Positions 1 through 5,967 of a DNA stretch of 6,786 nucleotides are shown one piece after another (positions within the stretch are counted from its first letter, which is position 1; each line of letters starts with the position of its first letter). The notes below the pieces were generated by a model, which was not told the DNA's origin, made no database searches, and saw only the letters and a program-made list of their open reading frames with translations. The stretch is from Lentisphaerota bacterium (lineage in GTDB: Bacteria > Verrucomicrobiota > Lentisphaeria > Oligosphaerales > Oligosphaeraceae), in the NCBI GenBank assembly GCA_012800625.1, contig JAAZIY010000358.1:1-6786 (forward strand), in the 5' to 3' direction. The position numbers and the translations under genes were made by a program.

Positions 1-52
1 ACGATGGATAATGGCGCTTGCGCCGAGCAGCGGGCGACACAAAAATTAGGCT

Positions 53-73
53 GCCTTCGTGTGTCTTAGTGTT
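53..73 (-). repeat. Short copy of the decamer repeat family, downstream of the acyl-CoA dehydrogenase
   Basis: Read on the minus strand, this stretch is aacac, then taagacacac, then gaaggc. That is one full and two partial 10-nt units that differ little from the taagccacac units at 1968-1997 and the gaagagacac/taagagacac units at 4551-4580. It lies just past the stop codon of the minus-strand gene (about 20 nt away). The rest of the left edge (1-52) shows only a small ggcg/cgcc hairpin at 13-24 and no gene or convincing terminator. The copy is too short to stand alone; its identity rests on similarity to the two longer arrays. Confidence 0.5.
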
Positions 74-94
74 CAAAAAAATCGCGGTTTTGCT

Positions 95-1816
95 TTACAG
101 CTCGAGTACTTTTTCCTTTTCCGCGGCATCAATTTTCTCTGCGGCATGAATGATCTGGCTATGTTTATTGATTTCGGGCAGCTGCGTGTCTACAAAGCAT
201 TGGCATAGGGCTTGTCTGTCTGGTTGGTTTCTGGCGTCTCTCAGCATGATGTATGCGATGAGTATGCTGGTTTGCATGGCTACCAGCCTTCTGGCCATGA
301 GGTCGAAGAAGTACCCGTCCGCCTTTGCCTCGACATGGCTGCGGGCCTGGTTGAAGACTTTCCTTGCCTTGGCGATTTCGCTGGCCATGTCGGCGAGCCT
401 GCCGCTATAGGTGAGCGCGGCCATTTCGTCCAGCATTGGTTCCAGGGTGCGCTGCATGATTCCACCTATGGCTGCGACCACTTGCATCTGTGTGGTCCCC
501 TCATAGATATTGGTGATTCTGGCGTCTCTGTAGAGCTGTTCGGGTTTTTGCTCGCGCATATATCCTTTGCCGCCGTGGCATTGCATGCTGTCATAGCAGA
601 CCTGGTTGCACATTTCCGCGTTGAACGCCTTGCTCAAGGGGGTAAGCAAGGCCGCGATGCGGGCCAGCTGCTTTTCCTTTTGGCGGTTTTCGGCGCTGGC
701 CTCCGGGTTTTGGCTGTTCATGTATTCATAGCTGTCTCGCAGGTCCACGTATCTGCTGGTTTCATACAGCAGGCTGCGTCCGGCCATGATATTGACTTTC
801 ATGCGTAGCAGCATTTCACTTACCGGTGCCAGTTGGCGCAGGGTTTTGCCGAACTGTTCTCGTTTGCCGCAATATTCCAGGGCTAGGCGGTATGCCGCCT
901 CGGCTATGCCCTGGGCTTGTGCGGCGATGGCCAGGCGCGCGCCGTTCATAAGCGACATGACGTAGCGCGTGAGGCCTCGCCGGCGCTGTCCGATTAGCTG
1001 TGCCGGCGCGTCATGGAAGAGCAGTTCGCAGGTGGGCGAGCCATGCAGGCCCAGCTTGTCCTCGATGCTTTTGATCTCTACTCCCGGCCCGTTTTCGAGC
1101 AGGAAGAGCGACAGCCCCCGTCCGTCCACCGAGCCGGGTTCCGAGCGTGCCAGCACTAGGATGATGCGGGCGCAGCCATTGGTGATGAAATGCTTGTGTC
1201 CATTCAGCAGCCAGAGGCCGGAATCGGGGGCTGGTGCAGCGCTGGTCTGCACCGACTGCAGATCGCTGCCGGCCTCCGGCTCAGTGAGGGCCATGGCACC
1301 GTCGGCCTCGCCGCTGGCAAAGCGGGGCAGGTATTTTTGCCGCATCTGCTCGTCGCCAAAGAGCAGTATGGTTTTGGCGATGTCTTGCAGGCCGAACAGG
1401 TTCTGCAGGCTGGCGTCGGCTCTGGAGACCATTTCGGTCATCATGGTATAGACCGTGCAGGGAAAATTCAGTCCGCCATACTCTCTAGGCAGGGTGACCC
1501 CCATCAGGCCGGCCTCGGTGAGGAGGCGCAGGTTTTCCTTGCTGTCCTTGGCATAGCTTACCTTGCCCTGCTCAAAATGCGCGCCCTCGCGGTCCACGGC
1601 GCTGGCTCGGGGCGCGATCTCCTCGGCGCAAAGCCGGCCTAGCAGGCTGAGCTTGTCTACATATAGCGCCAGGGCGGCGGCAAAGTCGGTGGGGGCCTGG
1701 GGGAAGCGCTCGGCCTGGCGAAAGTCGTCCTCGCGCAGTGTGCTAAGCTCCTCCAAAACCGGGTTCTGCAAGTGAAAAAGCAAGTCGGGGTTGTCGGAAA
1801 AATAGTTGCTGTGCAT
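95..1816 (-). CDS. Acyl-CoA dehydrogenase, FAD-dependent, long form with C-terminal extension
   Basis: A 573-residue flavoenzyme expected to oxidise an acyl-CoA to the trans-2-enoyl-CoA and pass electrons to electron-transfer flavoprotein in the cytoplasm. The family order is intact: N-terminal helical domain (about 45-165), central beta domain with ALTEPEAGSDL at 176-186 (signature 1, flavin/substrate contacts) and LNGHKHFITNG at 204-214, then the C-terminal helical domain with GKREQFGKTL (317-326), QCHGGKGYM (412-420), RDAR (430-433) and IYEGTTQMQ (437-445). E439 aligns with the catalytic base of medium-chain enzymes. Typical family members have about 380-400 residues; here there is a charged insertion at about 356-385 and a helical tail of about 120 residues after 450, as in the long acyl-CoA dehydrogenases with an extra C-terminal domain. 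The ATG start is favoured because NYFSDNPDLLFHL is the usual N-terminus of this subfamily, although no strong Shine-Dalgarno precedes it (gagacctaag). No ETF or thiolase gene is in view, so chain-length preference cannot be told. Confidence 0.95.
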   Translation of the reverse strand: MHSNYFSDNPDLLFHLQNPVLEELSTLREDDFRQAERFPQAPTDFAAALALYVDKLSLLGRLCAEEIAPRASAVDREGAHFEQGKVSYAKDSKENLRLLTEAGLMGVTLPREYGGLNFPCTVYTMMTEMVSRADASLQNLFGLQDIAKTILLFGDEQMRQKYLPRFASGEADGAMALTEPEAGSDLQSVQTSAAPAPDSGLWLLNGHKHFITNGCARIILVLARSEPGSVDGRGLSLFLLENGPGVEIKSIEDKLGLHGSPTCELLFHDAPAQLIGQRRRGLTRYVMSLMNGARLAIAAQAQGIAEAAYRLALEYCGKREQFGKTLRQLAPVSEMLLRMKVNIMAGRSLLYETSRYVDLRDSYEYMNSQNPEASAENRQKEKQLARIAALLTPLSKAFNAEMCNQVCYDSMQCHGGKGYMREQKPEQLYRDARITNIYEGTTQMQVVAAIGGIMQRTLEPMLDEMAALTYSGRLADMASEIAKARKVFNQARSHVEAKADGYFFDLMARRLVAMQTSILIAYIMLRDARNQPDRQALCQCFVDTQLPEINKHSQIIHAAEKIDAAEKEKVLEL

Positions 1817-1863
1817 CTTAGGTCTCTAAAACAGTTAAGGGGCCGCAAATGGATACTGTGTAT

Positions 1864-1892
1864 AATGTAAAAGCTTTTTGGCAAAATCCCAA
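1864..1892 (-). promoter_or_regulatory. Candidate sigma-70 promoter for the acyl-CoA dehydrogenase
   Basis: Read on the minus strand, TTGGGA (1892-1887) is followed after exactly 17 nt by TACATT (1869-1864), each matching four of six consensus bases. Transcription would start near 1857 and give a leader of about 40 nt. A perfect 10-bp palindrome, AAAAGCTTTT at 1869-1878, lies largely in the spacer and could be an operator half or chance AT sequence. A TATAAT string also occurs on the plus strand at 1861-1866 but has no matching -35. Confidence 0.4.
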
Positions 1893-1957
1893 TGGAATGC
1901 GAGCTTTAGTGCCTTAATATCAGCCTTCAGTTTTAGGTTGCTCTGAGGCAAAAAGAT

Positions 1958-2027
1958 AATTGGCCACTAAGCCACACTAAGCCACACTAAGCCACACCAA
2001 AGTCCCCAAAGTCCTAAAAGTCTCAAA
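1958..2027 (+). repeat. Decamer tandem repeat, three perfect units with decaying flanks
   Basis: Three identical copies of taagccacac stand head to tail at 1968-1977, 1978-1987 and 1988-1997. The following blocks keep the 10-nt register but degrade: caaagtcccc (1998-2007), aaagtcctaa (2008-2017), aaagtctcaa (2018-2027). The block before (1958-1967) ends in ccac. The array ends about 24 nt upstream of the symporter -35 candidate. The unit resembles that of the array over the symporter stop codon, so the two flank the gene in the same orientation. No spacers, so not CRISPR. Confidence 0.85.
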
Positions 2028-2050
2028 AACAAGAAAAATTCATGATTTAA

Positions 2051-2079
2051 TTGATTCTTTGCCATTCAGCCATTATAGT
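2051..2079 (+). promoter_or_regulatory. Candidate sigma-70 promoter for the symporter
   Basis: TTGATT (2051-2056) and TATAGT (2074-2079) are separated by 17 nt; the -10 differs from TATAAT at one base and the -35 from TTGACA at two. This is the best promoter-like match I saw in the region. It predicts a start near 2086 and an untranslated leader of about 150 nt before the symporter ATG, long enough for leader-based control, though no known riboswitch is recognised in it. Confidence 0.5.
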
Positions 2080-2224
2080 CATGGTTTCCGAGATGAACTT
2101 CCTGGCTTTTTCTGCTGCAAGCCGGGATCCGTCCCTGTTTTTGCAATTAATTCTGTTTGTCATGCGTTATTTTCGAATGCCTAATGATTTTAACTTGGCG
2201 ATTTTGCCTGATATTCAACAGTTG

Positions 2225-2230
2225 AAGGAG
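2225..2230 (+). promoter_or_regulatory. Strong Shine-Dalgarno of the symporter gene
   Basis: AAGGAG sits 5 nt before the ATG at 2236, a near-ideal match and spacing. It fixes the symporter start and suggests efficient initiation, in contrast to the weak sites before the acyl-CoA dehydrogenase and aroB. Confidence 0.85.
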
Positions 2231-2235
2231 AGACA

Positions 2236-4563
2236 ATGAGTTGGTTAGACTGGATTCTGGTCTGGGTTCCCCTGGCCCTGGTGGTGTGGATCGCCATGAA
2301 ATCGCAAAGATATGTTAAGGGAGTGGCTGACTTTCTGACTGCCGGCAGGGTAGGCGGGCGCTATGTCATCAGCGTGGCCTCCGGCGAGGCTGGCATGGGG
2401 CTAATTAGCGCCATCGCCATTATGGAGATGTACTACCAGTGCGGCTTTGCAGTCTCCTTCTGGTCCAGCCTGACTGCGCCAATCTCGCTTATCATGGGGC
2501 TGACCGGGTTCTGCATATACCGTTTTCGCGAGACCCGGGCGATGACCATGGGACAGTTTTTCGAGATGCGCTACAGCCGTTCGCTGCGAACCACTGCCGC
2601 GGTCATCCAATCACTCTCCGGCATTGTCAACTACGCTATTTTCCCGGCAGTGGGCGCACGTTTCCTTATCTATTTTCTTGATTTGCCCATCAGAGTCAAC
2701 TTCTTGGGCTTCTCTCTGCCTACTTTTATGCTTACCATGATCGCCTTCCTGGGTGTGGCGCTGATTATCGCGCTGCTCGGCGGCCAGGTCACCATCATGA
2801 CTACGGACTGCGTACAGGGCCTGCTAAGCTATCCCATGTACGCCCTTATTGTACTCTATATAATCTGGAAATTCTCCTGGAACGGGGATATGCTGCCGGC
2901 GCTGTCAGCCAGGCCGCCGGGCGAAAGCTTCCTCAACCCCTATGATGTGCAAAAGCTGCGTGACTTCAACCTGTTCTATGTCTTTGCCGGCATCATCGGC
3001 ATGTTTGTCGGACGCATGTCCTGGGGCGGCACCAGCGGCTATAACGGGGCGGCGCTGAACGCGCACGAGGCCAAGATGGGAGGCCTGCTAGGCTCCTGGC
3101 GCGGCGGCTTCGGCACCATGATCTTTATCCTGCTGGCGGTGACCTCCATAGCCTATCTCAACTCCGAAAGATTCAGTCAGCAGGCGCGACAGACCCGTGT
3201 CGAGTTGGCCGCCAAGACCCTCGATGATGTACTGCCCGGCGAAGAAAACGCCGAGTTTCGGGCCGGCCTGAAAGAGAAATTCTCCCAGATTCCGGCACGC
3301 AGCGAGTTCAGCAGCAAATTCACCACCACCGAGCATTTCAAGGAAGAGACCGTGGACCCCTATCCGGTCCTGGCCAGTGCCGAGATGGAGGCTTTGCCCG
3401 GCGGCAAGAAGGCAGCTCAGACCTTCGGCACCATCTACAACCAGATGCTGGTCTCCATATCGCTGCGCAATATCCTGCCCATGGGGTTGACTGGTATTTT
3501 TGCCGCTCTGATGATCTTCTTGATGATCAGCACCGACACCACTTATATGCATAGCTGGGGCACCATCCTGGTACAGGACTTCTTTGTGCCATTGCGTAAA
3601 AAAGCCTTTTCGCCGCATGAGCAGATACGCGCCCTACGCTGGTCCATTACCGGAGTCTGCATTTTTGCGCTGCTTTTCAGCTACTATTTTGCCCAGATCG
3701 ACTTTATTCTGATGTTCTTCTCAATTACCGGCGCCATCTGGTCTGGTGCCGGGGTGATCATCACATTGGGGCTGTATTGGAAGCGCGGCACTACGGCGGG
3801 CGCCTACTGCTCCCTGATTATCGGCGCACTGATTGCCTGCAGCGGCATTATTCTGCAAAAAACCTGGGTGGCTCATGTCTATCCCTTCCTTGAAAGCGGT
3901 GGCTGGGTGCCGGCCTTGGACAGTTTTTTACAGGGTATTTCGCGCCCCTTCAACCCCTATATCATCTGGGAGATGAACCCCAACAAGTTTCCCATCAACT
4001 CGGTCGAGATGCTCTTTATCGCGCACATTACCACTCTGATTCTATATTTCGGTGTTTCCTTGCTCACCTGCAAAGAGCCTTTCAATATGGACCGTATGCT
4101 GCATCGCGGCAAGTACAGCGTCAATGGCCTGAAGGCTGAAAAGGCCAAGACCCCGTTCACCTGGAAGAATTTCCTGCTTACCAAGGTGCTGGGCTACGAT
4201 GAAAACTATACGCGCGGCGACAAAATACTGGCCTGGTCAGTGTTCCTTTGGAGCTTTGGCTACGGCTTTGTGATCTGCTTCTTCGCGGTTATCTTCTGGA
4301 ACTTCTTCCAGCCCTGGCCGGAAAGCTGGTGGGGACATTATTTCTACATCAAGAGCATCCTTATCCCCCTCATTGTGGCCTGTATCACCACGGTCTGGTT
4401 CTCAATCGGTGGGACTTTGGACTTGATGAAGATGTTCAAAACCTTAGAGCTTAAAGAGGTAGACCATAGCGATGACGGACGCGTAGTCGGGCATCTCTCT
4501 GCCAGCGATGTGGCGCGTTTCGAGGAAATCGAAAAGAAGGGAGAGGACACGAAGAGACACTAA
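2236..4563 (+). CDS. Sodium:solute symporter (SSS) family membrane protein, long form
   Basis: A 775-residue inner-membrane protein that by family should couple Na+ entry to uptake of a small solute; the substrate cannot be read from sequence. About 15 hydrophobic segments are visible, near residues 6-20, 43-65, 72-95, 118-145, 160-182, 195-213, 246-262, 292-308, 412-433, 470-488, 490-512, 520-540, 590-611, 665-690 and 705-727. Family marks include DFLTAGR (32-38), the small-residue SVASGEAGMGLISA run (46-59), and ISTDTTYMHSW (431-441), whose S432/T433 fall where SSS proteins carry the Ser/Thr pair of the Na2 site. SSS proteins commonly have 450-600 residues; the excess is a charged loop at about 309-405, a second loop at about 541-590, and added C-terminal helices plus a hydrophilic tail (730-775). 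The start is set by AAGGAG 5 nt upstream. The last codons (EDTKRH) and the TAA lie inside a decamer repeat, so the very C-terminus is probably repeat-derived. Divergent from the acyl-CoA dehydrogenase. Confidence 0.93.
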   Translation: MSWLDWILVWVPLALVVWIAMKSQRYVKGVADFLTAGRVGGRYVISVASGEAGMGLISAIAIMEMYYQCGFAVSFWSSLTAPISLIMGLTGFCIYRFRETRAMTMGQFFEMRYSRSLRTTAAVIQSLSGIVNYAIFPAVGARFLIYFLDLPIRVNFLGFSLPTFMLTMIAFLGVALIIALLGGQVTIMTTDCVQGLLSYPMYALIVLYIIWKFSWNGDMLPALSARPPGESFLNPYDVQKLRDFNLFYVFAGIIGMFVGRMSWGGTSGYNGAALNAHEAKMGGLLGSWRGGFGTMIFILLAVTSIAYLNSERFSQQARQTRVELAAKTLDDVLPGEENAEFRAGLKEKFSQIPARSEFSSKFTTTEHFKEETVDPYPVLASAEMEALPGGKKAAQTFGTIYNQMLVSISLRNILPMGLTGIFAALMIFLMISTDTTYMHSWGTILVQDFFVPLRKKAFSPHEQIRALRWSITGVCIFALLFSYYFAQIDFILMFFSITGAIWSGAGVIITLGLYWKRGTTAGAYCSLIIGALIACSGIILQKTWVAHVYPFLESGGWVPALDSFLQGISRPFNPYIIWEMNPNKFPINSVEMLFIAHITTLILYFGVSLLTCKEPFNMDRMLHRGKYSVNGLKAEKAKTPFTWKNFLLTKVLGYDENYTRGDKILAWSVFLWSFGYGFVICFFAVIFWNFFQPWPESWWGHYFYIKSILIPLIVACITTVWFSIGGTLDLMKMFKTLELKEVDHSDDGRVVGHLSASDVARFEEIEKKGEDTKRH

Positions 4564-4620
4564 GAGACACGAAGAGACACGAAGGGACACGAAGGGGCAC
4601 GTTGGCACACTAAGGGCTTA
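4541..4620 (+). repeat. Decamer tandem repeat overlapping the symporter 3' end
   Basis: Eight consecutive 10-nt blocks stay in register: gagaggacac, gaagagacac, taagagacac, gaagagacac, gaagggacac, gaaggggcac, gttggcacac, taagggctta. The first two blocks and three bases of the third are coding and include the symporter stop TAA (4561-4563), which exists only because unit 3 begins with t instead of g. The unit is related to taagccacac upstream of the same gene. A 10-nt period is not a multiple of three, so the array is not a peptide repeat. No intervening unique spacers. Confidence 0.85.
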
Positions 4621-4682
4621 TGCGGCGCCTGCCCGTTTTGGTTTGTTGGGAAAAGGGAGCTGGATAAAGCAGAAAACTCGAT

Positions 4683-4708
4683 AAAATTGCATAAAAACGC
4701 AATTTTTT
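4683..4708 (+). terminator. Possible intrinsic terminator after the symporter
   Basis: AAAATTGC (4683-4690) is perfectly complementary to GCAATTTT (4699-4706) around an 8-nt loop, and the 3' arm runs into six Ts (4703-4708). The stem has only two G-C pairs and part of the T-run lies in the stem, so it is weak by the usual criteria. It is the only hairpin/T-run combination between the two plus-strand genes. The aroB upstream element is GC-rich but lacks T-runs. Confidence 0.35.
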
Positions 4709-4746
4709 GGCTGAAACTTCAATTTTTCTTAAGAATTTGTCCATTT

Positions 4747-4852
4747 GGTGCCCCGAAGGGGCAACCTAATGCAGCCCAGGGTAAGCGAGGCCGCAGGCCG
4801 AGCGCCACCCTGGGTAAAGGCCCCCCCGAATCCGGCGCCCTGTAGGGGCGCC
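4747..4852. repeat. Three-hairpin GC-rich intergenic element (REP-like)
   Basis: Three inverted repeats follow one another. Hairpin 1: TGCCCC (4749-4754) and GGGGCA (4758-4763) around GAA, extendable by two G-C pairs past a bulge. Hairpin 2: CCCAGGGT (4775-4782) and ACCCTGGG (4807-4814) enclosing gcg/cgc (4785-4787, 4803-4805) and ggcc/ggcc (4789-4792, 4796-4799) with a gca loop. Hairpin 3: GGCGCCC (4834-4840) and GGGCGCC (4846-4852) around 5 nt. A run of seven Cs (4821-4827) separates hairpins 2 and 3. The architecture is typical of dispersed palindromic intergenic repeats; from memory, similar blocks recur in PVC-type genomes, unverified here. It could equally act as a 5' leader structure of aroB. 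Only one copy is in this window, so repetitiveness is inferred. Confidence 0.6.
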
Positions 4853-4886
4853 ACTAAGGCAATGAAGCCTGATAAAACTGGAAATT

Positions 4887-5933
4887 ATGAGCATAGTCAA
4901 GGTACAGACCCGCCTGCCCTACGAGGTGCGCATCGAGAAGGGTATTTTGCGTCGGGTTGGCGAGTTGCTTGGCGGTCTGCAGGGCCAGCCCGGCAAGATT
5001 GCCGTCATCAGCGACGAGCAGGTCTGGTCTCTGCATGGCGCCGCCCTGCAAAGCTCTCTGCATGAAGCCGGCCTGACCGGCTTGGCATACTGTTTTGCAC
5101 CGGGCGAGGCCAGCAAGAACCTACACACTGTAAGTGAAATTCTTGAGTTTTTAGCCTCCAAGGAGTTGACCCGCTCCGACCTGGTCTTGGCCTTCGGCGG
5201 CGGGGTTGTCGGCGACATGGCCGGATTTTGTGCCGCCGTCTACCTGCGCGGCATTAAATATGTGCAGATACCCAGCAGCCTCTTGGCCATGATAGACTCC
5301 TCGGTGGGAGGCAAAACCGGCGTGGACCTGGCTGCCGGCAAAAACCTGGCCGGCGCCTTCTGGCAGCCCGAGGCAGTCTACTGCGACCCGGAACTGCTAA
5401 GTACGCTGCCGGAGGAGATTCTACAAGAGGGCATGGCCGAGGCCATCAAATACGCTGTTATTTCCGATGCCCAGCTGTTTGAGGCTTTGCTGGCCTGGTG
5501 TCCGCAGCAGCCTCTGGATACGATTATCACGCGCTGCATCGAAATCAAGAGCCGCCTGGTCTGCGAAGATGAATTCGACCGCGGCCCGCGCCAGCTGCTC
5601 AATTTCGGCCATACCATAGGCCATGCCATTGAAAAGTGCAGCGCTTTCAGCATTCGGCATGGCCAGGCGGTGGCTATGGGCATGAGCCTTATGGCTGAGC
5701 TGGCCTGGCGCCAGGGCTGGTCTGAAATTGATTGTAGCGCCCCAATCCGCAAGGCATTACAGCAGTTCAAACTGCGCACTCAGTGCCCTTATAGCTATAA
5801 AATGCTCTGTGATAGTATGCTGAGAGATAAAAAAAGACAGGGCGACCAGATCAACTTAGTGATCCCTGAAAAAATCGGCCGATGCAGACTAAAAAAAGTC
5901 CCGGTCAGCCAGCTTTCTCAGCTTTTCGAGTGA
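4887..5933 (+). CDS. aroB: 3-dehydroquinate synthase
   Basis: Cytoplasmic NAD- and divalent-metal-dependent enzyme converting DAHP to 3-dehydroquinate, step 2 of the shikimate pathway. All family landmarks are present in 348 residues (family about 340-370): PGE (72-74), the NAD-binding GGGVVGD (104-110), IPSSLLAMIDSSVGGKTGVD (128-147), GKNLAGAFWQP (151-161), EGMAEAIKYA (181-190), LNFGHTIGHAIE (238-249) and RHGQAVAMGM (257-266). E181, H242 and H258 correspond to the metal ligands. KKRQGDQINLV (315-325) is the conserved C-terminal segment. Nothing is broken. The ATG at 4887 puts MSIVKVQTRLPYEVRI at the usual family N-terminus; only a weak Shine-Dalgarno (tggaaa) precedes it. aroA follows 34 nt downstream, so the two are probably one transcription unit. 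The GC-rich hairpin element ends 34 nt before the start codon. Confidence 0.98.
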   Translation: MSIVKVQTRLPYEVRIEKGILRRVGELLGGLQGQPGKIAVISDEQVWSLHGAALQSSLHEAGLTGLAYCFAPGEASKNLHTVSEILEFLASKELTRSDLVLAFGGGVVGDMAGFCAAVYLRGIKYVQIPSSLLAMIDSSVGGKTGVDLAAGKNLAGAFWQPEAVYCDPELLSTLPEEILQEGMAEAIKYAVISDAQLFEALLAWCPQQPLDTIITRCIEIKSRLVCEDEFDRGPRQLLNFGHTIGHAIEKCSAFSIRHGQAVAMGMSLMAELAWRQGWSEIDCSAPIRKALQQFKLRTQCPYSYKMLCDSMLRDKKRQGDQINLVIPEKIGRCRLKKVPVSQLSQLFE

Positions 5934-5941
5934 CTTTCTGT

Positions 5942-5962
5942 CCTCCCCCTTTTTTACGGAGG
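5942..5962 (+). promoter_or_regulatory. aroA Shine-Dalgarno within a possible sequestering hairpin
   Basis: GGAGG (5958-5962), 5 nt before the aroA ATG, is a strong ribosome binding site and decides the start. It is exactly complementary to CCTCC (5942-5946), with an 11-nt pyrimidine-rich loop between. The 5' arm starts 9 nt after the aroB stop, so a ribosome finishing aroB would cover or open it. The ribosome binding site is well supported; the hairpin role is inference, as a 5-bp stem is modest. Confidence 0.55.
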
Positions 5963-5967
5963 CGAGT

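Larger units (their letters stand above)
1817..2235. other. Divergent intergenic region between acyl-CoA dehydrogenase and symporter
   Basis: These 419 nt are distinctly more AT-rich than the flanking genes and contain no convincing gene. They hold a minus-strand promoter candidate (1864-1892), a decamer repeat (about 1958-2027), a plus-strand promoter candidate (2051-2079) and the symporter ribosome binding site. An imperfect inverted repeat (gccttcag 1923-1930 against ctgaggc 1943-1949, with one bulged base) lies between the promoters. A short plus-strand frame running into the symporter start codon is discussed under findings and not annotated as a gene. Confidence 0.8.
4564..4886. other. 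Intergenic spacer between symporter and aroB
   Basis: These 323 nt contain, in order, the rest of the decamer array (to 4620), an AT-rich segment with a hairpin and T-run (4683-4708), the GC-rich three-hairpin element (4747-4852), and a small aggc/gcct hairpin (4857-4870) close to the aroB start. No promoter with both hexamers is convincing; TTGGCT (4707-4712) followed by a weak -10 near 4730 is the best I found. No gene is supported. Confidence 0.75.

Noticed and set aside
1..94. Terminator or neighbouring gene end at the left edge
   Set aside because: Only a 4-bp ggcg/cgcc stem at 13-24 without a T-run on either strand; no coding frame with support.
212..808. 198-residue plus-strand open frame opposite the acyl-CoA dehydrogenase
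   Set aside because: Fully antisense to a gene with intact family motifs, no recognisable domain, no Shine-Dalgarno context; a shadow of GC-biased codons.
969..1642. Overlapping plus-strand open frames of 160 and 150 residues opposite the acyl-CoA dehydrogenase
   Set aside because: Low-complexity P/S/R-rich or A/G-rich translations, antisense to the conserved central domain; shadows.
2124..2142. Attenuator in the symporter leader (ggga/tccc hairpin followed by five Ts)
   Set aside because: The stem is only 4 bp, too weak to call a terminator, and no antiterminator pairing or regulatory leader peptide is evident.
3088..3618. 176-residue minus-strand open frame inside the symporter
   Set aside because: Antisense to conserved symporter coding sequence with no family features of its own.
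4541..4620. CRISPR array
   Set aside because: Units are 10 nt, contiguous and without unique spacers; no cas genes nearby.
4745..5065. 106-residue plus-strand frame through the hairpin element into aroB
   Set aside because: Its first half is translated palindromic repeat and its second half is aroB read out of frame; typical spurious call on such elements.
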